This document shows, one piece after another, positions 34,231-43,706 of a DNA stretch of 64,000 nt. The translations under genes and the position numbers were made by a program. Location of the stretch: the NCBI RefSeq assembly GCF_011090165.1, contig NZ_JAADJT010000018.1:2254-66253 (forward strand). The letters run 5' to 3'. The notes beneath the pieces are model-generated. The model did not search any database, was not told the origin of the DNA, and saw nothing but the letters and a program-made list of their open reading frames with translations. The stretch is from Duganella aceris. GTDB lineage: Bacteria > Pseudomonadota > Gammaproteobacteria > Burkholderiales > Burkholderiaceae_D. Numbering within the stretch: the first letter of the stretch is position 1; every line of letters starts with the position of its first letter.

Positions 34231-35370
34231 ATGCTCGAATTTACACTGCACAAGACCGATACCAGCGGCCTGACCAAGGCGCGTCGCGGCGAAGTGAAAC
34301 TGAACCACGGCGTAGTCCAGACCCCGATCTTCATGCCGGTCGGCACCTATGGTTCGGTCAAGGCGATGTCGCCGCTGGAATTGAAGGAAATCGGCGCGCA
34401 GATCATCCTGGGCAACACTTTCCACCTGTGGCTGCGTCCGGGCAACGATGTGATGTCCAAATTCGGCGGCCTGCACGACTTCATGGCCTGGGACAAGCCT
34501 ATCCTGACCGACTCCGGCGGCTTCCAGGTGTTTTCGCTGGGCGCGATGCGCAAGATCACCGAAGAGGGCGTCCACTTCAACTCGCCGATCAACGGCGACA
34601 AGCTGTTCCTGTCGCCGGAAGTGTCGATGCAGATCCAGCGCGTGCTGAACTCCGACATCGTCATGCAGTTCGATGAATGCACCCCGTACGAAATCGATGG
34701 CCGCCCGGCAACGCTGGATGAAGCAGCCAAGTCGATGCGCATGTCGCTGCGCTGGGCGCAACGCTCGCACGACGAGTTCCATCGCGGCGAGAACCCGAAC
34801 GCGCTGTTCGGCATCGTCCAGGGCGGCATGTTCGAGAACCTGCGCGACGAGTCGCTGGCTGGCCTGCAGGAGATCGATTTCCCGGGCGTCGCCATCGGCG
34901 GCCTGTCGGTCGGCGAGCCGAAGGAAGACATGATGCGCATGCTGGCCCACGTCGGCCCGCGCCTGCCGGCCGACAAGCCGCACTACCTGATGGGCGTCGG
35001 CACGCCGGAAGACCTGGTGGCCGGCGTCTCCAACGGCATCGACATGTTCGATTGCGTGATGCCGACCCGTAACGCGCGCAACGGCTGGATCTTCACCCGC
35101 TTCGGCGACGTCAAGATCAAGAACGCGCGTTACAAGGATGACAAGGAACCGCTGGACAGCACCTGTTCCTGCTACGCCTGCCGCAATTTCTCGCGCGCCT
35201 ACCTGCACCATCTGAACCGCACCCAGGAAATCCTGGGCGCGCGCCTGAACACCATCCACAACCTGCATTACTACCTGGATATCATGCGCCAGATGCGCGA
35301 AGCGCTGGACGAGGACCGTTTTCACGCCTGGACCTTGCAATTCCACGCCGAGAGGGCACGTGGGGTGTAA
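34231..35370 (+). CDS. tgt: tRNA-guanine transglycosylase
   Basis: Tgt exchanges guanine-34 of tRNAs with GUN anticodons for preQ1, the step before QueA. The 379-residue enzyme carries the catalytic and substrate-binding motifs TDSGGFQVFSLG (with Asp nucleophile or base), FGIVQGGMFENLR, GGLSVGEPKE and MPTRNARNG. A zinc site CSCYACRNFSRAYLHHL supplies three Cys and a His. ACAAGGAATAAGC gives a ribosome site overlapping the queA stop. A separate promoter for yajC may lie in the 78 bases after tgt, where TAGAAT occurs near 35396. Confidence 0.97.
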   Translation: MLEFTLHKTDTSGLTKARRGEVKLNHGVVQTPIFMPVGTYGSVKAMSPLELKEIGAQIILGNTFHLWLRPGNDVMSKFGGLHDFMAWDKPILTDSGGFQVFSLGAMRKITEEGVHFNSPINGDKLFLSPEVSMQIQRVLNSDIVMQFDECTPYEIDGRPATLDEAAKSMRMSLRWAQRSHDEFHRGENPNALFGIVQGGMFENLRDESLAGLQEIDFPGVAIGGLSVGEPKEDMMRMLAHVGPRLPADKPHYLMGVGTPEDLVAGVSNGIDMFDCVMPTRNARNGWIFTRFGDVKIKNARYKDDKEPLDSTCSCYACRNFSRAYLHHLNRTQEILGARLNTIHNLHYYLDIMRQMREALDEDRFHAWTLQFHAERARGV

Positions 35371-35448
35371 ATGTCCTAACGGCTTGCCGCCAGTGCTAGA
35401 ATACAGCGCTGTTTTTTCAAACTACACATATATATATCGGAGTCACCC

Positions 35449-35784
35449 GTGTTCATTTCCAATGCTTATGCCCAATCCAATCCACTCGAATCGCTCGGCG
35501 GCGCCGGCGGTTTCCTGGGCCAGTATGGTTTCCTGATTCTGATGTTCGTGGCGATGTATTTCCTGATGATCCGTCCTCAGCAAAAACGCGCCAAGGAACA
35601 AAAAGCCATGATGGAAGCGCTGGCCAAGGGCGACGAAGTGGTCACCGCCGGCGGCGTTCTGGGCAAGATCTCGAAGATCGCCGACGCCTACATCACGCTG
35701 GAAATCTCCACCGGCACGGAACTGGTGGTTCAAAAGAGCGCGATCACCATGGTGTTGCCTAAAGGCACGCTGAAGACGCTGTAA
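35449..35784 (+). CDS. yajC: Sec translocase auxiliary subunit YajC
   Basis: YajC is a small inner-membrane protein that associates with SecD and SecF. The 111-residue product begins at GTG with GGAG six bases upstream. It has a single membrane segment (about 22-40, FLGQYGFLILMFVAMYFLMI) followed by the cytoplasmic motif RPQQKRAKEQKAMMEAL and the conserved GDEVVTAGGVLGKI block. It sits in the usual place before secD. Confidence 0.95.
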   Translation: MFISNAYAQSNPLESLGGAGGFLGQYGFLILMFVAMYFLMIRPQQKRAKEQKAMMEALAKGDEVVTAGGVLGKISKIADAYITLEISTGTELVVQKSAITMVLPKGTLKTL

Positions 35785-35843
35785 TCCCGCCGGCCCGCGT
35801 CCGCGCGGGCCCTCCGACGTCTGCTATCGAACGCTAGAACAAT

Positions 35844-37709
35844 ATGAATCGCTATCCAGTCTGGAAATACATCCTTATCGCCGTGGCCATCCTGCTGGGC
35901 GCGCTGTTTACCGCGCCTAACTACTTCGGCGAATCGCCGGCGGTGCAGGTCACGAGCGGCAAGTCGACGGTCAAGATGACGTCCGACATGGCGGCCAAGG
36001 TGGCCGACGTGCTGACCAAGGAAGGCATCGCCAACAACGGCATCGCTTTCGACGGCACCGGCACCTATGCGTCCGTGCGCGCCCGCTTCGCCACCCCCGA
36101 CATCCAGTTCCGCGCCAAGTCGGTGCTGGAAAAAGGCCTGAACACCGATCCGACCGATCCGACCTACCTGGTCGCGCTGAACCTGCAATCGGACACTCCT
36201 AAATGGATGCAAAGCCTGCACGCGCTGCCGATGTACCTCGGCCTCGACTTGCGCGGCGGCGTGCACTTCCTGATGCAGGTCGACGCCAAGGCGGTGCTGA
36301 CCAAGCGCGTCCAGGGTATCCAGGCCGCGGCCCGCAGCTCGCTGCGCGACAAGAATGTGCGTCACGCCGGTATCGATCTGGTCGGCGACACCGTCGAAAT
36401 CAAATTCCGCGACGAAGCCACGCGCCAGAAAGCCAAGGATGTATTGTCCGGCCAGCTGGCCGACCTGCTGTTCACCGACTCCGGAAGCGGCGACGCGCTG
36501 AAAACCGTGGTCAGCCTGAAACCGGCCGCGCTGAAGCAAACCATCGACGACGGCGTCAAGCAGAACATCTCCACGCTGTCGAAGCGTGTGAATGAACTGG
36601 GCGTGGCCGAACCGATCATCCAGCAGCAAGGCCCTGACCGCATCGTGGTCCAGCTGCCGGGCGTGCAGGACGTGGCGCGCGCGCGCGCCGTGATCGGCCG
36701 CACCGCGACGCTGGAAGTGCGCATGGTCGACGAATCGGTCACCCCGGGCACCGAACTGTCGGCGGCGATTCCGTTCAACTCGGAGCTGTTCACCGTCGGC
36801 AAAGGCGTGCCGGTCGTATTGACCAAGGACGTGGTGCTGACCGGCGATTACATCTCCAGCGCCACCGCCAGCATGGACCAGAACAACCAGCCTGCCGTCA
36901 GCATCGACCTGAACGGCGACGGCGGCCGCCGCATGCGCGACGCCACCCGCGAACGCGTGGGCAAGAAGATGGCCATCGTGTTGAAGGAAAAAGGCAAGCC
37001 GGAAGTGCTGTCGGTCGCCACCATCCAGAGCGAACTGGGTAGCCGCTTCCAGATCACCGGCATGGGCAACGCCGAGAACTCGAACGAACTGGCGCTGCTG
37101 CTGCGCTCCGGCGCGCTGGCCGCGCCGATGGAAGTGATCGAGGAACGCACCATCGGACCGCAACTGGGCGCCGAGAACATCAACAAAGGTCTGCACTCGA
37201 CGATGTACGGCTTCGCCGCGATCGCGATCTTCATGATCTTCTACTACATGATGTTCGGCTTCTTCAGCGTGCTGGCGCTGGCCTGCAACCTGCTGCTGCT
37301 GGTGGCGCTGCTGTCGCTCATGCAGGCGACGCTGACTCTGCCGGGCATGGCCGCTATCGCGCTGGCGCTGGGTATGGCGATCGACTCGAACGTGCTGATC
37401 AACGAGCGTATCCGTGAAGAGCTGCGCGCCGGCGCCACGCCGCAAGGCGCGATCGCCGCCGGCTTCGACCGCGCGTGGGCCACCATCATCGACTCCAACG
37501 TGACGACGCTGATCGTCGGCGTGGCGCTGTGGGTGTTCGGCTCCGGTCCGATCCGCGGCTTCGCCGTGGTGCACACGCTGGGTATCCTGACGTCGATGTT
37601 CTCCGCCGTGTTCATCTCGCGCGGCGTGGTCAACCTCTGGTACGGCCGCAAGAAGAAGCTGCAATCGATCGCTATCGGCACCGTCTGGGTGCCTGGCCAG
37701 ACGAAATAA
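35844..37709 (+). CDS. secD: Protein translocase subunit SecD
   Basis: SecD works with SecF to pull exported proteins out of the SecYEG channel using the proton gradient. The 621-residue protein has an N-terminal membrane helix (about 5-23), a large periplasmic region with the P1 head motif LGLDLRGGVHFLMQVD, and five C-terminal helices starting near residue 455. The conserved stretches ALALGMAIDSNVLINERIREE and the inner motif GPIRGFAVVHTLGI are present. Between yajC and secD lies a hairpin with 8-bp arms (GGCCCGCG/CGCGGGCC, 35792-35811) but no T-run. secF follows after 15 bases. Confidence 0.97.
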   Translation: MNRYPVWKYILIAVAILLGALFTAPNYFGESPAVQVTSGKSTVKMTSDMAAKVADVLTKEGIANNGIAFDGTGTYASVRARFATPDIQFRAKSVLEKGLNTDPTDPTYLVALNLQSDTPKWMQSLHALPMYLGLDLRGGVHFLMQVDAKAVLTKRVQGIQAAARSSLRDKNVRHAGIDLVGDTVEIKFRDEATRQKAKDVLSGQLADLLFTDSGSGDALKTVVSLKPAALKQTIDDGVKQNISTLSKRVNELGVAEPIIQQQGPDRIVVQLPGVQDVARARAVIGRTATLEVRMVDESVTPGTELSAAIPFNSELFTVGKGVPVVLTKDVVLTGDYISSATASMDQNNQPAVSIDLNGDGGRRMRDATRERVGKKMAIVLKEKGKPEVLSVATIQSELGSRFQITGMGNAENSNELALLLRSGALAAPMEVIEERTIGPQLGAENINKGLHSTMYGFAAIAIFMIFYYMMFGFFSVLALACNLLLLVALLSLMQATLTLPGMAAIALALGMAIDSNVLINERIREELRAGATPQGAIAAGFDRAWATIIDSNVTTLIVGVALWVFGSGPIRGFAVVHTLGILTSMFSAVFISRGVVNLWYGRKKKLQSIAIGTVWVPGQTK

Positions 37710-37724
37710 CTAGAGGCTCACGAC

Positions 37725-38747
37725 ATGGAATTTTTCCGCATCAAAAAAGACATACCGTTCATGCGCCACGCGCTGGTGTTCAACGTCGTTTCGGCGTTGA
37801 CCTTCGTGGCGGCCGTGTTCTTCCTGTTCCACCGTGGCCTGCATCTGTCGGTGGAGTTCACCGGCGGCACCGTGATGGAGCTGAAATACCAGCAGGCGGC
37901 GAATCTGGAAAAGATACGCCACACGCTGGAGACCATCGGCTACGAACAGCCTGAAGCCACCGGCTTCGGCACCGCGCACGACGTGATGCTGCGTCTGCCG
38001 GTGGTGAAGAACGTCAGCTCCAAGGATGCATCGGCGCTGGTGTTCGACGCGCTGTGCAAGGCCGAAACCGGCGCCATGAAGCAGATCGACACCGTGACCG
38101 CCAAGGGCGAGCACGTGGTCAAGCAATCCTGCTCCGACACCGCCGGCGGCGAGCTGGTGGCGTTGCAGAAGGTGGAATTCGTCGGCCCGCAGGTCGGCGA
38201 TGAGCTGACCCAGAACGGCCTGAACGCGCTGGTGATGGTGATCATCGGTGTGATGATCTACCTGGCCGTGCGCTTCGAATGGAAATTCGCGGTCGCCGCG
38301 ATCATCGCCAACTTGCACGACGTGGTGATCATCCTGGGCTTCTTCGCCTTCTTCCAGTGGGAATTCTCGCTGACGGTGCTGGCCGGCGTGCTGGCGGTGC
38401 TGGGTTACTCGGTCAACGAGTCGGTGGTTATCTTCGACCGTATCCGCGAAAACTTCCGCAAGCAGCGCAAGGCGTCGGTGCATGAAGTGATCGACAACGC
38501 GATCACCTCGACCATCTCGCGTACCATCATCACCCACGGTTGCACGCAGATGATGGTGCTGTCGATGCTGTTCCTGGGCGGTCCGACGCTGCACTACTTC
38601 GCGATGGCGCTGACCATCGGTATCTGCTTCGGTATCTACTCGTCGGTGTTCGTCGCCGCCGCCGTGGCCATGTGGCTGGGCGTGAAGCGCGAAGACCTGA
38701 TCAAGCCGATCAAGGAAAAAGACGAAACGGACGGCGCGGTGGTTTAA
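37725..38747 (+). CDS. secF: Protein translocase subunit SecF
   Basis: SecF is the partner of SecD in the inner membrane. The 340-residue protein has six helices. Typical blocks are VEFTGGTVMEL after helix 1, the TM4-proximal VLGYSVNESVVIFDRIREN with the conserved Asp and Arg, and the C-terminal GICFGIYSSVFVAAAVA. It follows secD by 15 bases and is closed by a strong terminator 20 bases after the stop, ending the queA-secF operon. Confidence 0.97.
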   Translation: MEFFRIKKDIPFMRHALVFNVVSALTFVAAVFFLFHRGLHLSVEFTGGTVMELKYQQAANLEKIRHTLETIGYEQPEATGFGTAHDVMLRLPVVKNVSSKDASALVFDALCKAETGAMKQIDTVTAKGEHVVKQSCSDTAGGELVALQKVEFVGPQVGDELTQNGLNALVMVIIGVMIYLAVRFEWKFAVAAIIANLHDVVIILGFFAFFQWEFSLTVLAGVLAVLGYSVNESVVIFDRIRENFRKQRKASVHEVIDNAITSTISRTIITHGCTQMMVLSMLFLGGPTLHYFAMALTIGICFGIYSSVFVAAAVAMWLGVKREDLIKPIKEKDETDGAVV

Positions 38748-38766
38748 GCGTCTCCGGTTTCAACAG

Positions 38767-38801
38767 ATCCCGCCCCGCGTTCGCGCCGGGCGGGATTTTT
38801 T
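38767..38801 (+). terminator. Intrinsic terminator of the queA-secF operon
   Basis: The stem ATCCCGCC / GGCGGGAT, extended by inner GC pairing, is followed by TTTTTT. It lies between the secF stop and the end of the converging LysR gene. Confidence 0.88.
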
Positions 38802-39691
38802 CATTTGGCGCGGAGGATCATGTCGTACAGCGCCTGCGCCGCCGGCGACAGGTGGCCGGCCTTGCGTGTGATCAGCGCCAGCTGGCGCGAGATCACCGGC
38901 TCTTTCAGCTTGATGATGCGCAGGCGCGGGTAGCTGCCTTTCTGTATGCCGAGATTGGGCACGATGGCGGCCGAGATGCCGGACGCCACCAGGCCGACGG
39001 CGGTGGAGCTGCGCTGCACTTCGTACTGAAAGTGCAGCGTCAGGTTCAGGCTCTTGCTGCCCAGGTAGCTATCGAGCACGGCGCGGTTGCCGTTGACGTC
39101 GCCGGAGAAGATCAGCGGATAGGGCTGGATCTGCGCCCAGGTCAGCGAGCGGCGGCGCGCCAGCGGATGGTCGTCGCGGCACACCAGCACGAACTGGTCG
39201 TCCATCAGCGGGACCGAGGTCAGCTCCGGGTGATTGGTGCCGGCCAGGTTGATGCCGAATTCCGCTTCCCGGCGCAACACCGTTTCCGCCACCCTCGCCG
39301 ACGCGTGGTCGAGAATCTTGATGCGATTGTCCGGATAGAGCGCAGAGTATTCCTGGATGATCTGCGGCAGATACTGGATCCCCACCGTCGGCACGCAGGC
39401 CAGCGTGACGTCGCCGCGCCGCGCCTTGCCGGTCTCGCGGATCTCGTTCAGCGTCGACGACAGCTCCAGCAACAGGCGCCGCGCCTGCGGCAGGAAGTCC
39501 TTGCCGATGCTGGTCAGCGCGATCGAGCGGGTGGTGCGCTCGACCAGCTTCACACCGAGAAAATCCTCCAGGTTGCGCAGCCGCTGCGTCACTGCGGTCT
39601 GCGTCACGTACAGCGTTTCCGCCGCCTTCTGGAAGCCGCCGTGGTCCGCGATGGCGACAAATGCCTGTACGCCGAGGATGTCGATTTTCAT
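38801..39691 (-). CDS. LysR family transcriptional regulator
   Basis: The 296-residue regulator has an N-terminal winged helix-turn-helix (about residues 18-37, GGFQKAAETLYVTQTAVTQR) and a C-terminal periplasmic-binding-protein-like effector domain from about residue 90. It is transcribed away from the two chromate-transporter genes with 70 bases between, a classic LysR arrangement, and an AT-rich dyad that could be its site lies in that gap. It may control the transporter in response to its substrate (inference). Its stop is next to the secF terminator. Confidence 0.88.
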   Translation of the reverse strand: MKIDILGVQAFVAIADHGGFQKAAETLYVTQTAVTQRLRNLEDFLGVKLVERTTRSIALTSIGKDFLPQARRLLLELSSTLNEIRETGKARRGDVTLACVPTVGIQYLPQIIQEYSALYPDNRIKILDHASARVAETVLRREAEFGINLAGTNHPELTSVPLMDDQFVLVCRDDHPLARRRSLTWAQIQPYPLIFSGDVNGNRAVLDSYLGSKSLNLTLHFQYEVQRSSTAVGLVASGISAAIVPNLGIQKGSYPRLRIIKLKEPVISRQLALITRKAGHLSPAAQALYDMILRAK

Positions 39692-39715
39692 CAGAAATAT
39701 GAATGAATGGTCTAA

Positions 39716-39734
39716 ATAAACTCATTTTACTTAT
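39716..39734 (+). promoter_or_regulatory. Candidate LysR-type box between the regulator and the chromate genes
   Basis: ATAA-N11-TTAT forms an interrupted dyad of the T-N11-A type that LysR proteins bind. It lies in the 70-bp divergent gap, 25 bases from the LysR start and 27 bases from the transporter start. The match is short and AT-rich, so support is modest. Confidence 0.4.
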
Positions 39735-39761
39735 ATTTGTCGCAGGGCGAAAATTCTTCCC

Positions 39762-40328
39762 ATGAACACGCCAACACCCACTACGATTTTCCTGGTCTTC
39801 TCCAAGCTGGCGCTGATGGGCTTCGGCGGCGTGATGCCGTTCGCCTACCGCGCGCTGGTCGAGCAGCAGAAGTGGCTGACCGCCGAGGAGTTCGCACACT
39901 ACCTCGCCCTGAGCCAGATGCTGCCGGGGCCCAGCATCTGCAACGTCTCCCTGATGGTGGGGAACCGCTACGCGGGCGTGGCCGGCGCGCTCGCCGCCGT
40001 CGGCGGCTTGATCGTCGGCCCGTTCTTCATCGTGATCGGCTTGGGCATCCTCTACCAGCAGTTCGGCGAGTTGCCCTTGTTCCGCAACGCCATCAGCGGC
40101 ATGGCCGCCGTGGCCTCCGGCCTGATTCTGGCGACGGCGCTGAAGATGGCGAAGTCGCTGTTCGCCAAGGCCGACTGGCGCGACCGTCGTTATCGCCTGA
40201 AAGCGGCGTTGCTGGCGCTGGCCTTTGTCGGCTTGGGCGTCTTGCAGTGGAAGCTGGTGGTGGTGTTTTGCCTGCTGGCGCCGTTGGGCACCGCCGCCGC
40301 ATATCTGATCGGAGAAAAAAATGGATGA
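39762..40328 (+). CDS. Chromate transporter, N-terminal half protein
   Basis: The 188-residue membrane protein is one CHR domain of the chromate ion transporter family, starting with the typical FLVFSKLALMGFGGVMPFAY and containing LALSQMLPGPSICNVSLMVG. Family members export chromate or take up related oxyanions. Here the two CHR halves are separate genes; single-domain pairs work together as heterodimers. The second half starts inside its last codons (8-base overlap). Chromate specificity is inferred from the family name only. Confidence 0.87.
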   Translation: MNTPTPTTIFLVFSKLALMGFGGVMPFAYRALVEQQKWLTAEEFAHYLALSQMLPGPSICNVSLMVGNRYAGVAGALAAVGGLIVGPFFIVIGLGILYQQFGELPLFRNAISGMAAVASGLILATALKMAKSLFAKADWRDRRYRLKAALLALAFVGLGVLQWKLVVVFCLLAPLGTAAAYLIGEKNG

Positions 40329-40851
40329 GCAATCACCGGTATGGGAATTGTCGCTGCACATCGCGGTGATGTCCCTTATGGCGGTCGGCGGCGGCGTGGT
40401 GCTGCTTGGTCCGCAGGTCGGCCAGTACGTGGTTGAAGTCCAGCACTGGCTGACGGGCGGGCAGTTCGCCGCCGCGTATGCGATCGCGCAGGCCGCGCCC
40501 GGGCCCAACCTGCTGTTCATTTCACTGGTCGGCTGGCTGATCGCCGGCTGGACCGGCGCCATCCTGACCACGCTGGCGGTGCTGGTGCCATCGACGCTGC
40601 TCACGTTGTCGGTGGTGCGCATGAATACTTCCCGCTTCAGCGGCCGGCTGTCGACGGCGTTGGGCGTGGCTTTCGCGCCGATATCGATCGGCTTCCTGGC
40701 CGCCACCGGCTGGCTGTTCGCGCGGATGTCGAATCCGGACTGGCGCGCGGACGTGCTGACCGCCTTGGCCGCCCTGATCCTGCTGCGCACCAAACTGAAT
40801 CCCGTGTTGCTGATCGCCGTCGGCGCGGCACTGGGCATGGCGCAGTTGTAG
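40321..40851 (+). CDS. Chromate transporter, C-terminal half protein
   Basis: The 176-residue second CHR domain starts at ATG 40321 with GGAGAAAAA upstream, overlapping the first gene by eight bases. It repeats the CHR pattern in slightly different form (MAVGGGVVLLGPQVGQYVV, YAIAQAAPGPNLLFISLVG). With the preceding protein it should form a complete two-domain transporter in the inner membrane. Confidence 0.87.
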   Translation: MDEQSPVWELSLHIAVMSLMAVGGGVVLLGPQVGQYVVEVQHWLTGGQFAAAYAIAQAAPGPNLLFISLVGWLIAGWTGAILTTLAVLVPSTLLTLSVVRMNTSRFSGRLSTALGVAFAPISIGFLAATGWLFARMSNPDWRADVLTALAALILLRTKLNPVLLIAVGAALGMAQL

Positions 40852-40950
40852 GCCCGGCTGCACCAATCGCGTGCGGCCGCGCTGGCGTGTGCCCCTGGCG
40901 TTGGCTGGCATGTTGCTTGCATAATGGTTAATACTTCGGAGGAGCGGACT

Positions 40951-42300
40951 ATGACACCAACTTTGCAGAAAACGCTGGGCACGTTTCAACTGTGGGGCAT
41001 CGCGGTAGGGCTGGTGATCTCCGGCGAGTATTTCGGCTGGAGTTACGGCTGGGCGTCGGCCGGCACGCTGGGCTTCACCGTCACCGCGCTGTTCATCGCG
41101 GCGATGTATGCGACCTTCATCTTCAGCTTCACGGAGCTGACCACCTCCATTCCGCATGCCGGCGGGCCGTTCGCCTACAGTAAGCGCGCCTTCGGGCCGA
41201 CCGGTGGCTTCATCGCCGGCGCGGCGACGCTGATCGAATTCGTCTTCGCGCCGCCGGCGATCGCGCTGGCCATCGGCGCTTATCTGAACGTGCAATTCCC
41301 GACGGTCGATCCCAAGCTGGCGGCGGTCGGCGCGTATCTGGTCTTCATGACGCTGAATATTCTCGGCGTGCAGGTCGCGGCGACTTTTGAGTTGCTGGTG
41401 ACGCTGCTGGCGATCTTCGAGCTGCTGGTGTTCATGGGCGTGGTGTCGCCGGGCTTCTCGACGGCCAACTTCGTCAAGGGCGGCTGGTCGGGGCAGGATC
41501 ATTTCAGCATGGCGGCGGTGCCGGGCATGTTCGCGGCGATTCCGTTCGCGATCTGGTTCTTCCTGGCGATCGAGGGCGTGGCGATGGCGGCGGAGGAGGC
41601 CAAGGATCCGAAGCGTTCGATCCCGATCGCCTACATCGCCGGCATCATCACGCTGGTGCTGCTGGCGGTGGGCGTGATGGTGTTCGCCGGCGGCGCGGGC
41701 GACTGGACCAAGCTGGCCAACATCAACGATCCGCTGCCGCAGGCGATGAAGATCATCGTCGGCGAGAACAGCAACTGGCTGCACATGCTGGTGTGGCTTG
41801 GGCTGTTCGGCTTGATCGCTTCCTTCCACGGCATCATCCTCGGCTACTCGCGGCAGATTTATGCGCTGGCGCGCGAGGCTTATCTGCCGCCGTACTTCGC
41901 CAAGATCCATCCGCGTTTCAAGACGCCGCATCGCGCCATCCTGGCCGGCGGCGTGGTCGGCATCGCGGCGATCTACAGCGATGAGCTGATCAAGATCGGC
42001 GGCCAGACCTTGACCGCGAATATCGTGACCATGTCGGTGTTCGGTGCGATCACGATGTATATCATCAGCATGCTGAGTCTCTTCAAGCTGCGTCGTGCGG
42101 AGCCGGAGATGGTGCGGCCGTTCCGCGCGCCGCTCTTTCCCTTCTTTCCGGCCTTCGCACTGTTGGGCGCCGTGGTCTGCATGGCGACCATGATCTATTA
42201 CAATCCTCTGATCTTCGCTTTGTTTGCGACCTTCCTTGCTTGTGGCTATGGGTTCTTCCTCGCCACCAAGAGCAAGCGTCTGGAGCACTTGGTGGCGTAG
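40951..42300 (+). CDS. eat: Ethanolamine permease (APC superfamily)
   Basis: The 449-residue inner-membrane carrier of the amino acid-polyamine-organocation superfamily has about twelve helices. It closely fits the ethanolamine permease type (GLVISGEYFGWSYGWASAGT, FTELTTSIPHAGGPFAYSKR, AIEGVAMAAEEAKDPKR). The start at ATG 40951 follows GGAGGAGC; an ATG at 40924 lacks such a site. It stands 14 bases before eutB, so it imports the substrate for the lyase encoded downstream. Confidence 0.9.
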   Translation: MTPTLQKTLGTFQLWGIAVGLVISGEYFGWSYGWASAGTLGFTVTALFIAAMYATFIFSFTELTTSIPHAGGPFAYSKRAFGPTGGFIAGAATLIEFVFAPPAIALAIGAYLNVQFPTVDPKLAAVGAYLVFMTLNILGVQVAATFELLVTLLAIFELLVFMGVVSPGFSTANFVKGGWSGQDHFSMAAVPGMFAAIPFAIWFFLAIEGVAMAAEEAKDPKRSIPIAYIAGIITLVLLAVGVMVFAGGAGDWTKLANINDPLPQAMKIIVGENSNWLHMLVWLGLFGLIASFHGIILGYSRQIYALAREAYLPPYFAKIHPRFKTPHRAILAGGVVGIAAIYSDELIKIGGQTLTANIVTMSVFGAITMYIISMLSLFKLRRAEPEMVRPFRAPLFPFFPAFALLGAVVCMATMIYYNPLIFALFATFLACGYGFFLATKSKRLEHLVA

Positions 42301-42314
42301 TCGAAAGGGGAATG

Positions 42315-43706
42315 ATGGGCAGTTTTTCGCATATGGTCGGCGACAGGACGTATCAGTTTCGCGATCTGAAGGACTTGATGGCCAAGGCGACGCCGGCGCG
42401 CTCCGGCGATTACCTGGCCGGCCTTGGCGCGGCCAGCGCGGAGGAGCGGGTGGCGGCGCAGATGACGCTGGCGGCGCTGCCGCTCACCACCTTCGTCAAC
42501 GAGTCGGTGATCCCGTATGAGCAGGATGAGGTGACGCGCTTGATCGTCGATATGCATGACGCGGCGGCGTTCGCGCCGGTCGCGCATTTGACGGTCGGCG
42601 ATTTCCGCAACTGGCTGTTGTCCGACGCGGTCGATGCGGCCGCGCTGGCGGCGCTGGCGCCGGGGATCATGCCGGAGATGGCGGCGGCGGTGTCCAAGAT
42701 CATGCGCATTCAGGATCTGGTGCTGGTGGCGCGCAAGTGCAGCGTGACGACGCGCTTCCGCAATACCATCGGCCTGCCGGGGCGGTTGTCGACGCGCTTG
42801 CAGCCGAATCATCCCACCGACGATGCGAGCGGCATCGCGGCCAGTTTGCTCGATGGCCTCTTGTACGGCAGCGGTGATGCGGTCATCGGTATCAATCCGG
42901 CGACCGACAATGTGCCGCAGGTGATCCGTATCGTCTCCATGCTGGACGAGATCATTGCGCGCTATGACATTCCGACGCAGTCCTGCGTGTTGACGCATGT
43001 GACCAATACCATCGCGGCCATCGAGCGTGGTGCGCCGGTGGATCTGGTGTTCCAGTCGATCGCCGGCACCGAGGCGGCCAATGCGGGCTTCGGCGTGACG
43101 CTGTCGCTGCTGGAGGAGGCGCGGCAGGCGGCGTTGTCGCTCAAGCGTGGCACGGTCGGGGACAATGTGATGTATTTCGAGACGGGGCAGGGTAGTGCGT
43201 TGTCGGCCAATGCGCATCATGGCGTCGATCAGCAGACTTGCGAGGCGCGGGCTTATGCGGTGGCGCGGCGCTTTCAGCCGCTGTTGGTGAATTCGGTGGT
43301 GGGGTTTATCGGGCCGGAGTATCTGTATGACGGCAAGCAGATCATGCGCGCGGGGCTGGAGGATCATTTCTGCGCGAAGTTGCTTGGTTTGCCGATGGGG
43401 TGCGATGTCTGCTATACCAATCATGCGGAGGCGGATCAGGATGATATGGATGTGCTTCTGACCATGCTGGGTGCGGCGGGGTGCACGTTTGTGATGGGGG
43501 TGCCGGGGGCGGATGACATCATGCTCAATTATCAGACCACGTCGTTTCATGATGCGCTGTATGCGCGGCGGGCGCTGGGCTTGAGGCCGGCGCCGGAGTT
43601 CGAGGCTTGGCTGCGGACGATGGGGATCTTCGATGGCGATGCGCCGAGCGGCAGGCTGCCAACGGCGTTTAGCAATGCTTTGTTGCGGTTGGCGGCGCAT
43701 GAGTAG
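42315..43706 (+). CDS. eutB: Ethanolamine ammonia-lyase, large subunit
   Basis: EutB is the catalytic barrel subunit of the adenosylcobalamin-dependent enzyme that splits ethanolamine into acetaldehyde and ammonia. The 463-residue protein has the conserved blocks FRNTIGLPGRLSTRLQPNHP, GINPATDNV, FQSIAGTEAANAGFGV, FETGQGSALSANAHHGVDQQ and LGLPMGCDVCYTNHAEADQ. ATG 42315 has AAGGGG upstream; ATG 42312 is one codon earlier. The eutC start overlaps its end by eight bases. No microcompartment shell or reactivase genes are present, so acetaldehyde is handled in the open cytoplasm. Confidence 0.95.
   Translation: MGSFSHMVGDRTYQFRDLKDLMAKATPARSGDYLAGLGAASAEERVAAQMTLAALPLTTFVNESVIPYEQDEVTRLIVDMHDAAAFAPVAHLTVGDFRNWLLSDAVDAAALAALAPGIMPEMAAAVSKIMRIQDLVLVARKCSVTTRFRNTIGLPGRLSTRLQPNHPTDDASGIAASLLDGLLYGSGDAVIGINPATDNVPQVIRIVSMLDEIIARYDIPTQSCVLTHVTNTIAAIERGAPVDLVFQSIAGTEAANAGFGVTLSLLEEARQAALSLKRGTVGDNVMYFETGQGSALSANAHHGVDQQTCEARAYAVARRFQPLLVNSVVGFIGPEYLYDGKQIMRAGLEDHFCAKLLGLPMGCDVCYTNHAEADQDDMDVLLTMLGAAGCTFVMGVPGADDIMLNYQTTSFHDALYARRALGLRPAPEFEAWLRTMGIFDGDAPSGRLPTAFSNALLRLAAHE

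Noticed and set aside
35792..35811. Hairpin between yajC and secD as a terminator
   Set aside because: The stem is strong but no T-run follows and secD must be transcribed with yajC; at most it is an mRNA-processing or attenuation structure.
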